In this document: piece by piece, positions 1 through 6,880 of the stretch | Numbering within the stretch: the stretch's first letter is position 1 | Layout: the number at the start of each line of letters is the position of its first letter | NCBI GenBank assembly: GCA_023660035.1 | Contig: JAGXOF010000031.1 | Location: 1 to 9,692 of the forward strand | DNA length: 9,692 bases | DNA from: Dehalococcoidia bacterium LH_S1 | Lineage (GTDB): Bacteria > Chloroflexota > Dehalococcoidia > SZUA-161 > SpSt-899 | Direction of reading: 5' to 3' | The notes under the pieces: model-generated | What the model was told of the DNA's origin: nothing | The model's database searches: none | Seen by the model: the letters and a program-made list of their open reading frames with translations, nothing else | Program-made: the position numbers and the translations under genes

Positions 1-1
1 T

Positions 2-214
2 TGGGGAGTGGGGAACATAGATGTTACAATCGTTGCTCAGGAACCTAAGCTGGCCGGGTTTATCGGCAGGATGAGGGAGAAAGTGAGCCAGAGCCTGGTA
101 ATTGACAAAGATAAAATCGGGATAAAGGCAAAGACGGCTGACGAGTTGGGTGTGGTGGGGAGGGGGGGAAGGTATAGCAGCCTATGCTGTAGCGCTACTG
201 GAGGAACCCCATGA
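2..214 (+). CDS. ispF: 2-C-methyl-D-erythritol 2,4-cyclodiphosphate synthase, C-terminal part, frameshifted near its end
   Basis: IspF converts CDP-methylerythritol 2-phosphate to the 2,4-cyclodiphosphate in the cytosolic MEP isoprenoid pathway. Only the C-terminal part is visible because the gene enters from the left edge. The family signature is clear: the strand reading VGNIDVTIVAQEPKL, then KTADELGVVGRG just before the end. After GRG the frame goes wrong. The run of seven G at 162-168 makes the protein end in an alien tail at a TGA at 212-214. Removing one G gives EGIAAYAVALLEEP, the expected IspF ending, with a TAA at 222-224 that overlaps the cysS start by 14 bases. I therefore think either the sequence has one extra G or the gene carries a recent frameshift. 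It is the first visible gene of the left operon. Family assignment is firm; functional status is uncertain. Confidence 0.88.
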   Translation, partial: WGVGNIDVTIVAQEPKLAGFIGRMREKVSQSLVIDKDKIGIKAKTADELGVVGRGGRYSSLCCSATGGTP

Positions 215-1578
215 AAATCCATAACACGCTTTCTGGCAAAAAAGAGGAGTTCGTTCCCGGCGGGGATGAAGTCAAGATGTATGTGTGTGGGGTCACCCCC
301 TATAGCTCGTGTCACATCGGGCATGCCATGAGCTATATCATCTTCGACGTGGTGCGCCGTTACCTCGAGTTTCGTGGCTATAAGGTCAAGTACGTACAGA
401 ACTTCACCGATGTCGACGACAAGATAATCGCCCGCGCCAATAACCTTGGTCGTCCTACAAGCGAGGTTTCTCAAGAGTTGATTGAGGAATACTTCGAGGA
501 CATGGATAGACTGAATATCAGAAGAGCAGATGTCTATCCCAAAGCCACTGAGGAGATACCGGATATCATAAGAGTTGTTCAGGGATTGATTGACAAAGGC
601 CATGCTTATGAGGTCAATGGCGATGTCTATTTCAGGGTCCGGAGTGGCGACAACTACGGCAAGCTTAGCCACCGCAACCTGGACGACCTGCGGTCAGGCG
701 CAAGGGTGGAGGTTGAAGAGGCGAAGGATGACCCGATGGATTTTGCGTTATGGAAAGCGGCCAAGGCAGGAGAACCGAGCTGGGAGAGTCCCTGGGGATA
801 TGGAAGACCGGGATGGCATATCGAGTGCAGCGTTATGTCACTTAAGTACCTCGGGAACAGCCTGGATATCCACGGCGGAGGCCAGGACCTCATTTTCCCT
901 CATCACGAGAACGAGATCGCTCAATCGGAAGCCTTTACCGATGTCGTGCCCTTCGTGAAATACTGGATGCACAATGGACTTCTCCAGCTTGAGCAGGACA
1001 AGATGAGCAAGTCCGTGGGGAATCTCGTCACGGTCAGGGAGATGCTTAAGAAGTCGAGTGCTGATGCCTTCAGGCTTTTCGCCATGAATTCGCATTATCG
1101 AAATCCCTTGAACTACTCCGACGAAGGGCTATCCGCCATGGAGAGAGCGGTTGAGAGGCTGCGCCGCGCATTGCAGATAGAGGATGAGGAGGGAAATGGG
1201 GAGACGCTGGACGCTGAGACCTACCGGCAGCGGTTCATCGAGGCCATGGACGATGATTTCAACACCCCTCAGGCACTTGCCGTGCTCTTCGATCTGGCTC
1301 GGCGGATAAACGGAGCTAAAGAACAAGGACTTCTTGTGGGTCAGGCACAGGAGATGCTGCGTGAGCTGGCCGGCGTGCTGGGGTTGCAGTTAGAGGGGGA
1401 AGTGAAAGAATTCCCGGCCGACCCTTTTGTTAACCTGCTGGTCGAGGTTCGTTCTGAGCTGCGCACGGCCAAGCAGTGGCAGCTCGCGGATATGGTACGG
1501 GACCGGCTGGGCGATCTGGGAGTGACACTTGAGGATACGCCTAAAGGCACCAAATGGCAATACAAAGGTGGCAAATGA
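211..1578 (+). CDS. cysS: Cysteinyl-tRNA synthetase
   Basis: Class I aminoacyl-tRNA synthetase that charges tRNA-Cys with cysteine in the cytosol. The 455 residues match the usual length of about 460. Visible hallmarks are the HIGH motif at residues 35-38 and KMSKS at 264-268. All four expected zinc ligands are present: C26, C206 (in GWHIECS), H231 and E235 (in HHENE). The NFTDVDDK and GGGQDLIFPHHENE signatures of CysRS are also present. The C-terminal third is the helical anticodon-binding region and ends normally. The ATG lies inside the restored ispF reading frame, so the two genes are translationally coupled, and ispF-cysS adjacency is common in bacteria. The TGA stop overlaps the lysA start by four bases (ATGA). 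No defect is seen. Confidence 0.98.
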   Translation: MKIHNTLSGKKEEFVPGGDEVKMYVCGVTPYSSCHIGHAMSYIIFDVVRRYLEFRGYKVKYVQNFTDVDDKIIARANNLGRPTSEVSQELIEEYFEDMDRLNIRRADVYPKATEEIPDIIRVVQGLIDKGHAYEVNGDVYFRVRSGDNYGKLSHRNLDDLRSGARVEVEEAKDDPMDFALWKAAKAGEPSWESPWGYGRPGWHIECSVMSLKYLGNSLDIHGGGQDLIFPHHENEIAQSEAFTDVVPFVKYWMHNGLLQLEQDKMSKSVGNLVTVREMLKKSSADAFRLFAMNSHYRNPLNYSDEGLSAMERAVERLRRALQIEDEEGNGETLDAETYRQRFIEAMDDDFNTPQALAVLFDLARRINGAKEQGLLVGQAQEMLRELAGVLGLQLEGEVKEFPADPFVNLLVEVRSELRTAKQWQLADMVRDRLGDLGVTLEDTPKGTKWQYKGGK

Positions 1579-2897
1579 CAATTCCGGAAAACCTGAAAAA
1601 TATCCTCCCTGACACGGCGGGGCAAAGTGCAAAAGGCCACCTCACTGTGGGTGGCTGTGATGCTGTAGATCTGGTCAGGGAATTCGGAACCCCTCTCTAC
1701 GTCTTTGACGAGGCTACGCTCCGTAATGGGTGTCGAACATTTCAGCAGGCATTCGGCGAGCGCTATTCCAATACCCTGGTTATCTATGCCTGCAAGGCGT
1801 TCATTAATCGTGCTCTGGCCCAGGTGTTCAAAGAAGAGGGACTGGGTCTCGATGTGGTCTCCGGCGGCGAACTTTACATCGCCAAATCTGCGGGCTTCCC
1901 CATGGACAGGGTCTATTTTCACGGTAATAACAAGACACCGCATGAGATTGAATTAGCTCTGGATTGCGGCATCGGGCAGTTCGTGGTGGATAATTTCCAT
2001 GAGCTTTCCCTGCTCAACGACGCCGCTCAAAGGGCTGGAATTACGCAGGATATACTGCTGCGGCTTTCTCCCGGAGTAGACCCACATACCCACAAGTTCA
2101 CTACCACGGGAATTATAGATAGCAAATTCGGCTTCCCCATCGTTACTGGTCAGGCGGAAGAAGCTATTGCCCAGGCGATAGCAGCATCCAGCGTAAATCT
2201 TGTGGGACTGCATGTACACCTCGGCTCTCCGATATTCGAAATTGAGCCCTACAAAGAAGCCATTAAGACGGTGGTTAAATTCGCGGCTGAAATGAGGGAT
2301 AAACACGGACTTGAATTGCGGGAATTCAGCCCGGGTGGAGGATTCGCCACGCCGTATACCCGAGAAGATCGCTCCCCTGGCATTGCGGAATACGCTGAGG
2401 ACATATGTGCCACTCTGCGTGATTCGGTAAGAGAATATGGCGTGCCCGAACCTCGACTGGTAATAGAACCGGGGCGGTCGATCGTCGGGCGCGCTGGCGT
2501 AGCCATCTACAGTACGGGAGCGATAAAAGAGATACCTGGCGTGCGTAAGTATATCTCCCTCGACGGTGGAATGGCCGATAATATCCGTCCGGCTCTTTAC
2601 GGGGCACGGTATGATGCCCTTGTGGCCAACAATAAGGGAATAGATACAACGGAGAGGGTTACCCTGGCGGGCAAGTTCTGTGAATCAGGAGATATCTTGA
2701 TAAAGGACATCGATCTTCCCAAAATCGATCCCGGAGATATCGTGGCTGTCCCTGTCTCGGGTGGCTATTGCCTTTCCATGGCTTCTAACTATAATGCCTC
2801 CCTGAGGCCCGCTGTGATAATGGTTAACAACGGCAAAGCAAAACTCGTGCAACGCCGCGAGACGTTTGAGGATATTGTAAGAAGAGATGAGCTGTGA
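1575..2897 (+). CDS. lysA: Diaminopimelate decarboxylase
   Basis: PLP-dependent enzyme that decarboxylates meso-diaminopimelate to L-lysine, the last step of lysine synthesis. From the chosen ATG it has 440 residues and a fold-type III alanine racemase-like barrel. Visible features are the PLP lysine K74 in YACKAF, the HVH(L)GS motif at 213-215, the glycine-rich SPGGGF turn, E298-PGR for phosphate binding, and the catalytic C369 in the CESGD motif of the C-terminal domain. The CESGD context fits DAP decarboxylase better than ornithine or carboxynorspermidine decarboxylases. I chose ATG 1575 because it gives a typical N-terminus, overlaps the cysS stop by four bases and has AAAGGTGG just upstream. 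An in-frame ATG at 1554 lies further inside cysS. The gene sits in the cysS-lysA-holB run and was probably co-transcribed. Confidence 0.97.
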   Translation: MTIPENLKNILPDTAGQSAKGHLTVGGCDAVDLVREFGTPLYVFDEATLRNGCRTFQQAFGERYSNTLVIYACKAFINRALAQVFKEEGLGLDVVSGGELYIAKSAGFPMDRVYFHGNNKTPHEIELALDCGIGQFVVDNFHELSLLNDAAQRAGITQDILLRLSPGVDPHTHKFTTTGIIDSKFGFPIVTGQAEEAIAQAIAASSVNLVGLHVHLGSPIFEIEPYKEAIKTVVKFAAEMRDKHGLELREFSPGGGFATPYTREDRSPGIAEYAEDICATLRDSVREYGVPEPRLVIEPGRSIVGRAGVAIYSTGAIKEIPGVRKYISLDGGMADNIRPALYGARYDALVANNKGIDTTERVTLAGKFCESGDILIKDIDLPKIDPGDIVAVPVSGGYCLSMASNYNASLRPAVIMVNNGKAKLVQRRETFEDIVRRDEL

Positions 2898-2962
2898 GTC
2901 CAAATCCAAAATAAATTTGGGCAGGCGTCATTCCCAACCATGTGCTGGAGATCTCATTCCGA

Positions 2963-3997
2963 ATGTGGAACGTAATCGGACAGGACAAAGCGGTAAATTC
3001 GCTTAAACGGAGCCTAGAGGCCGGGCGCTTGTTCCACGCATATTTATTCATTGGGCCTGAACACGTGGGCAAGATGACCCTGGCTACAACCTTAGCTCAG
3101 GCGCTTAACTGTATGGCTGAGGACGCGCCCTGTGGAGAGTGTAGTGCCTGTCGCCGCATCGCCTCAGGGAATCACCCCGATTTGCAGGTCATACGTACAG
3201 AAGCGGCCAATGGATCCTCTCAACAGCAGAAGGAAATCAGTATTGAGCAGGTCAGGGAAGTACTGCATATGGTGAATCTGAGGCCTTACGAGGACAACTA
3301 CAGGGTTATCATTATCGAAGGCGCAGAATACATGAGCGAAGGCGCTGCAAACTGCTCCCTCAAGACGCTGGAGGAACCGCCACCCTTTACTATCTTCATT
3401 CTCCTGGCTTTAGATGTGAACTCGCTTTTGCCCACAATGATTTCCCGCTGCCAGCGGATTGGCCTTGAGCGCATGCCTTTCCGTATAGCCCGAGAGGCGC
3501 TTATCGAGGGAAAGGGACTATCCCCTGAGAGGGCCGAACTTCTGGCAAGGCTCTCTGGTGGGTGTATCGGCTGGGCCATCTCCGCTGCACAGGACGAGAA
3601 TATACTGGATGAACGGTCACAGGTGATGGAGCGCCTTATATCAGTTGCCCGTTCGGATATAGGTGATAGGTTTGCATTTGCATCGGAGCTTGCCGGCGAG
3701 TTCGGTAACGACAGGGCTTCTGTGAGAACGAAACTTGCATTGTGGCTCACCTGGTGGAGAGATCTGCTGTTGGCAAAGAGCGAGTGCACCGAGTTCATAA
3801 CCAACATAGACAGGAAGGAAGAGCTCGGGGAGCAGGCCAGGAGGTATGAGACCTGGGTCATTCACAATATGATAAAGTCTATTCGTGAGACCATGCAGCG
3901 GCTTGACGGAAATGCAAATCCGCGGCTTGCACTGGAGGTGTTAATGCTGCAGTTGCCGTTTGAAAGAGAAGCCTCACATGCATCATCCCGGAGTTAA
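2963..3997 (+). CDS. holB: DNA polymerase III delta' subunit (clamp loader)
   Basis: AAA+ subunit of the clamp-loader complex that loads the beta clamp onto primed DNA. The start WNVIGQDKAV and the order of motifs are typical of delta'. These are a Walker A-like GPEHVGKM at 31-38 and a zinc-binding group at C50, C57, C60 and C63. They are followed by a degenerate Walker B-like IIIEGAEYM and the SRC arginine-finger motif at residues 161-163. The Walker A has Met where T/S is usual, which fits a delta' that need not hydrolyse ATP; DnaX proteins keep that T/S and are longer. Length from ATG 2963 is 344 residues. I prefer this ATG because the family begins there and a GGAG lies upstream (2947-2950), though 12 bases away. 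An in-frame GTG at 2942 would add seven residues. holB next to ricT is a known Gram-positive arrangement. Confidence 0.93.
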   Translation: MWNVIGQDKAVNSLKRSLEAGRLFHAYLFIGPEHVGKMTLATTLAQALNCMAEDAPCGECSACRRIASGNHPDLQVIRTEAANGSSQQQKEISIEQVREVLHMVNLRPYEDNYRVIIIEGAEYMSEGAANCSLKTLEEPPPFTIFILLALDVNSLLPTMISRCQRIGLERMPFRIAREALIEGKGLSPERAELLARLSGGCIGWAISAAQDENILDERSQVMERLISVARSDIGDRFAFASELAGEFGNDRASVRTKLALWLTWWRDLLLAKSECTEFITNIDRKEELGEQARRYETWVIHNMIKSIRETMQRLDGNANPRLALEVLMLQLPFEREASHASSRS

Positions 3998-4006
3998 CAT
4001 GCAGAG

Positions 4007-4012
4007 AGGAGG
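4007..4012 (+). promoter_or_regulatory. Strong ribosome binding site for ricT
   Basis: AGGAGG lies six bases before the TTG at 4019 and only three before the TTG at 4016. The two TTG codons are consecutive and in frame. The spacing favours 4019 as the real start. Confidence 0.75.
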
Positions 4013-4018
4013 TCTTTG

Positions 4019-4723
4019 TTGCCTGAAGTAGTAGATGCTTGTTTTAAGCAGGCTGGGCCAATGCATCAGTTTGACACAGGAGGGCTGGATTTGAAAGTTG
4101 GGGAAACCGTGGTTGTCCGCACTGATCGGGGTCTCTCGCTATCTCGTGTGATTTCGGAGCCGCGCCAGGTGAACGAGGAAGAGCTTGAACAGCCACTGAA
4201 GTCGGTTGTGCGGGAAGCTACCGAACAGGATGTCAGCAAAGGGGAGGAGTTGAAGGAAAAGGAGAAGGAAGCAGTACGAAAGTGTTCGGAGCTTGTTGCC
4301 AAGCATGAACTCCCCATGAAATTAATCACGGCGGAATACACCCTTGATGGCAACCACCTGACGGTCTTTTTCAGTGCCGAAAGCAAGATGGACTTCCGGG
4401 CAGTGGTTAAGAGTTTGAGCACTGACCTAAAAACCCGCGTGGAACTACGGCGGGTCGGAGCTCGTGATGCCGCCAAATTGATCGGGGGGCTAGGTAAGTG
4501 CGGCAGACCGCTTTGTTGTGTTACTCACATGCGCAGCTTTGATCCCATATCGGTCAAGATGGCCCGGGAGCAAGATCTACCGCTTAATCCTTCCAAGATA
4601 TCTGGCGTCTGTGATAGACTGCTGTGTTGCCTTAAATATGAATATGAACAATACCTCGATGGAAGCTTATCGATACCGGATGGGATACCCCATCAGCATT
4701 TGAATCTCTTCAGAACCAGCTAA
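4019..4723 (+). CDS. ricT: PSP1-domain protein RicT (YaaT), 3' end replaced by out-of-frame sequence
   Basis: RicT/YaaT proteins bind iron-sulfur clusters through conserved cysteines. In Bacillus they form the Y-complex with RicA and RicF, which directs RNase Y in mRNA maturation. The start is a TTG with a strong AGGAGG. The PSP1 core is clear: KCGRPLCC with C161, C166 and C167, then SVKMAREQDLPLNPSKISG, then C198, C203 and C204 before LKYEYE. One change stands out: VCDRLLCC has Asp199 where the family has Gly. Native sequence seems to run to about residue 214. The last 20 residues do not look like RicT and come from reading the neighbouring hydrolase gene in the wrong frame. The usual C-terminal segment after CCLKYE is missing. 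The gene follows holB by 21 bases. RNase Y (rny) is also in this window, on the other arm. Confidence 0.9.
   Translation: MPEVVDACFKQAGPMHQFDTGGLDLKVGETVVVRTDRGLSLSRVISEPRQVNEEELEQPLKSVVREATEQDVSKGEELKEKEKEAVRKCSELVAKHELPMKLITAEYTLDGNHLTVFFSAESKMDFRAVVKSLSTDLKTRVELRRVGARDAAKLIGGLGKCGRPLCCVTHMRSFDPISVKMAREQDLPLNPSKISGVCDRLLCCLKYEYEQYLDGSLSIPDGIPHQHLNLFRTS
4652..4666 (+). other. Junction between ricT and the interior of the MBL-hydrolase gene
   Basis: RicT-like coding in one frame gives way here to hydrolase-like coding in another. From 4660 the second frame reads WKLIDTGWDTPSAF and continues without a stop into the HxHxDH motif of the next gene. This is the normal first part of a metallo-beta-lactamase fold (LIDTG). 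The preceding TGA in that frame lies at 4645-4647, and no start codon occurs before the GTG at 4735. GATGG at 4658-4662 fits both sides and may be the microhomology used. Confidence 0.75.
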
Positions 4724-4734
4724 GGGATATAGAG

Positions 4735-5550
4735 GTGGATTTTGAGGACATCACTCAAATAATTATTACCCATGTCCATCCCGATCATTTCGGACTGGCT
4801 GGGAAGATCAAGGAGCTATCAGGGGCCGAGGTTACCATGCACAAGCTGGAGGAGGAAATAATCCGGTCCAGATATTGGGATACGGACTCCCTCACCCAAC
4901 AGATGGGTAGCTGGCTTCGCAGTAATGGTGTCCCCGATGATGAATTGCCGGGTTTGCAGAATGTCTCACTGGAACTGGCAAAGCTTGTTGACCCAGTTGC
5001 CCCTAATAGACTTCTCTCAAGCGGAGAAACCATTCCTGTTGAAGGCTCCTCCTTACAGGTGCTATGGTGCCCCGGTCACTCACCGGGGCATATCTGTCTT
5101 TACGATCAGAAGAGAAAGCTACTCTTCGCAGGCGACCACCTTCTTCCGAAGACAACCCCCAACATCGGCATGCACGTGCAGTCGGGACCGGACCCTCTCG
5201 GTGGCTATTTGAAGGCCCTGGACATGCTGCAGGAGCTGGATGTGGAGATGGTCTTGCCCGGACACGAGCATATCTTTACCAACTTCCAGCAGAGGATAGA
5301 GGAATTGAGCTCGCACCACAAGGAGAGGATGGCCCATATTAGGGGTGTTGTCGGGGACACACCACAGGTCGCCTATGATATCGCCGCAAGGATACCATGG
5401 GTGGAAGGAAAGGTTAAATGGGACAGAATAGGGGCTTTCCACAAGCGAGCAGCTGTTTGTGAAACCCTGGCCCACCTGGAAGTGCTAACAATCGAACAAA
5501 AGATCGATAAAATCGAAAATCAGTATGTATACTATAAAGTGAGGGATTAA
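4735..5550 (+). CDS. Metallo-beta-lactamase-fold hydrolase, N-terminally truncated
   Basis: Zinc hydrolase of the MBL superfamily, resembling the LACTB2/glyoxalase II-like group with a C-terminal winged helix. Counting from the GTG at 4735, the metal ligands are HVHPDH at residues 13-18, H115 in CPGHSPGH, D134 in FAGDH and H177 in LPGHEH. Residues from about 190 to 271 form the helical/winged C-terminal part. The substrate is not evident. The true gene began further upstream: codons from 4660 encode WKLIDTG and a helix in the same frame, and the first beta strands that should precede LIDTG are absent. The GTG has no good ribosome binding site but lies 11 bases after the ricT stop, so reinitiation is possible. 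All visible metal ligands are kept, yet a fold lacking its first strands may not be stable. It could be called a pseudogene. Confidence 0.82.
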   Translation: MDFEDITQIIITHVHPDHFGLAGKIKELSGAEVTMHKLEEEIIRSRYWDTDSLTQQMGSWLRSNGVPDDELPGLQNVSLELAKLVDPVAPNRLLSSGETIPVEGSSLQVLWCPGHSPGHICLYDQKRKLLFAGDHLLPKTTPNIGMHVQSGPDPLGGYLKALDMLQELDVEMVLPGHEHIFTNFQQRIEELSSHHKERMAHIRGVVGDTPQVAYDIAARIPWVEGKVKWDRIGAFHKRAAVCETLAHLEVLTIEQKIDKIENQYVYYKVRD

Positions 5551-5552
5551 AA

Positions 5553-5672
5553 ATGACTTTCCAGAGACCGAACATAATCAGACCACCCAGCGAGAGGAAG
5601 AGCTATTATCTGCCGGTAACGAGCGGATGCTCTAACAATACCTGCACCTTTTGCACCTACTATTACCGATAA
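5553..5672 (+). pseudogene. Radical SAM protein, N-terminal stump only
   Basis: This 39-codon frame starts with ATG two bases after the hydrolase stop and has GAGGG seven bases upstream. It reads RPPSERKSYYLPVTSGC followed by the rest of a radical-SAM cluster motif. C26, C31 and C34 are spaced C-x4-C-x2-C, as in radical SAM proteins with a leading RPPSEA-like segment. A real family member continues for several hundred residues, but here a TAA follows TYYYR. Downstream sequence in all three frames shows no radical-SAM continuation. It instead encodes an unrelated gene on the other strand whose stop lies inside this stump. I infer a truncation at about 5660-5672, the second gene-breaking junction in this segment. 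A function for the short peptide is unlikely. Confidence 0.72.
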
Positions 5673-5977
5673 TATGGCGACATCATATAGCGATAGCCCT
5701 TTTCGGTTATCACAAAGTGGCTCTGCGCATCAAAGAGCTTAACTTCCTTGACGAATCCCTCGTCCTTCAACTCTGTAATCTCAGGTAAGTGGCTGTGGAG
5801 ATATACATCTGTCTTCTCACTAAACACCTGCGGAGGGACACCCTGTCGCAACTGCCTCTGCGGTTCCTCCTCACAATCCTCAGCCATTACCTCAAGAATC
5901 TCTCTAGCCCTGCAACTAAGCTTCATCCTGAATCCTAAAAACTCCCGCAGCCGTGATAAGGCGCTGTAAAAAGACAT
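5663..5977 (-). CDS. Small protein with a probable winged-helix domain, function unknown
   Basis: A 104-residue protein of no family I recognise. The N-terminus (FYSALSRLREFLGF) is amphipathic helical. Residues from about 60 to the end look like the last part of a winged helix: a helix LPEITELKDEGFV, a strand, then FVITEKGYRYM, similar to the wing of small DNA-binding regulators. The start ATG has AAAGGG five bases upstream. It follows the 85-residue gene by 16 bases, so the two are probably one transcript. The stop codon at 5663-5665 lies inside the radical-SAM stump of the + strand. The C-terminus may therefore have been cut and given a chance stop by the rearrangement. A regulator role is inferred from fold resemblance only. 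Confidence 0.6.
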   Translation of the reverse strand: MSFYSALSRLREFLGFRMKLSCRAREILEVMAEDCEEEPQRQLRQGVPPQVFSEKTDVYLHSHLPEITELKDEGFVKEVKLFDAQSHFVITEKGYRYMMSPYYR

Positions 5978-5993
5978 ATTAACCCTTTAGAAA

Positions 5994-6251
5994 TCATTCA
6001 TCCCTATCGTAACGCGCCAGCTCTATTTCATCCAAAACTTGTGGTATCTCACTCTCGTCGCTCACCCTCGCGATAACTTCTCCATCACCACGGGCATTCC
6101 TTACATATATATCTCCTGCGGAATCGAAAGAAAGATACATGATAACCCCACCGTCCTTCTTTGAATATACCGTGAGACCGTATCCATAAGCATATGCCTT
6201 GGCCTGAGGAATATCCCTTGCTATAGTCGAGGCGATCTGTTTCGCATTCAT
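5994..6251 (-). CDS. Small protein of unknown function (85 residues)
   Basis: Not recognised. The protein begins MNAKQIASTIARDIPQ, a helix, followed by strands rich in Tyr and Gly (AYAYGYGLTVYSK, GVIMYLSFD, DIYVRN), and ends in an acidic helix (DEIELARYDRDE). This alternation suggests a small alpha/beta fold. There is no signal peptide or membrane segment. Support for a real gene comes from the strong AGGAGG five bases before the ATG and from the close spacing to the 104-residue gene downstream. It lies upstream of that gene in the same direction. No function can be given. Confidence 0.6.
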   Translation of the reverse strand: MNAKQIASTIARDIPQAKAYAYGYGLTVYSKKDGGVIMYLSFDSAGDIYVRNARGDGEVIARVSDESEIPQVLDEIELARYDRDE

Positions 6252-6256
6252 CCCTA

Positions 6257-6262
6257 CCTCCT
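6257..6262 (-). promoter_or_regulatory. Ribosome binding site of the 85-residue gene
   Basis: CCTCCT on the + strand reads AGGAGG on the coding strand, five bases before the ATG at 6251. It supports this small frame as a real gene and fixes its start. Confidence 0.7.
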
Positions 6263-6374
6263 GTTTACCCCGGGGCTCGCTGTCTACCGCCCAGGATTTC
6301 CACCCCTAACCCCTCTACCATATAAATGCCTTCTTATCACCCAAAATAACACGACCGGCTCACTTAATCAAGGC

Positions 6375-6380
6375 ATTATA
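6375..6380 (-). promoter_or_regulatory. Possible -10 element for the two small genes
   Basis: The - strand reads TATAAT in the 150-base gap between the MCP fragment and the 85-residue gene, about 120 bases before that gene's start. No convincing -35 box lies 16-18 bases upstream. The assignment rests on one hexamer. Confidence 0.2.
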
Positions 6381-6401
6381 AATCCGGCAACACACCCTGC
6401 A

Positions 6402-6880
6402 TCACATAATACATGCAAATATGAGAGCCCGGGCAGCCCATTGCGGTTTATCGCCCATCCCGTCAGCCAAACCAGAGCCATTGCCACCCTTATCACCGCT
6501 GCCTTTATCCGCATCTCTCGTATCAACGCTATCTGAGTCACTGGCCCTGGTCTTAAATTCCGCCACTGATTGCAATAACTGCTCAGCCATCTGCTTCAGG
6601 GAATCCGAGGTAGAGACTACTTCCTGCACCTGAGAATTCATCTCTTCAGAGGCACTGGACAGCTCCTCGGCTGATGCTCTGCTCTGCTCTGCTCTGCTCT
6701 GCTGCTCACACTTTCAATGGAGTCACTCGTCTCCTTAGCATTGGTTGTCATCTGCTGTGCCGCAGATGTATTCTGCTCCGCTGTGGAACCACCACTATCC
6801 ACGATCTTGACCAGAGATTCATTCGAGGCACTCACCTCCTGTGCTACCGAGGATATCTGGTTTACCTGCTCATTGACGTC
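6402..6880 (-). pseudogene. Methyl-accepting chemotaxis protein, C-terminal fragment split between two frames
   Basis: MCPs relay chemical signals to CheA through a long coiled coil. This piece is the descending methylation-helix end of one. It has the heptad pattern VNEQVNQISSVAQEVSASNE, then AEQNTSAAQQMTTNAKET, and after a frame change SAEELSSASEEMNSQVQEV and LLQSVAEFK. A hydrophilic Gly/Asp/Ser-rich tail follows, ending at a TGA at 6402-6404. The sensor, membrane, HAMP and hairpin-tip portions are absent. The first half is read as the C-terminus of the ispD fusion and the second half lies in another frame. The switch occurs at the CTCTG repeat (6677-6701). With four instead of five copies the coiled coil would read through with normal heptad spacing. 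The fragment lacks its own start, so it is a remnant unless the fusion is expressed. Confidence 0.8.

Noticed and set aside
161..176. Programmed frameshifting at the ispF G run.
   Set aside because: IspF is not known to use recoding, the shift would be needed for a conserved core ending, and I see no stimulatory structure. An extra G is more likely.
1341..1943. A 200-codon open frame on the - strand across the cysS/lysA boundary.
   Set aside because: It spans the ends of two certain genes in antisense, and its composition is that of a shadow frame.
2900..2920. Inverted repeat CCAAAT...ATTTGG between lysA and holB, a possible terminator.
   Set aside because: The stem is only six AT-rich base pairs with no following T run, and holB continues in the same direction just downstream.
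3053..3076. Met instead of T/S after GK in the holB Walker A as a defect.
   Set aside because: Delta' subunits often have degenerate nucleotide-binding motifs and need not hydrolyse ATP, and the rest of the protein is normal.
6263..6401. The gap of about 150 bases between the MCP fragment and the 85-residue gene as a home for a small RNA or riboswitch.
   Set aside because: No stable hairpin or recognisable aptamer pattern can be seen by eye. Only a TATAAT hexamer stands out.
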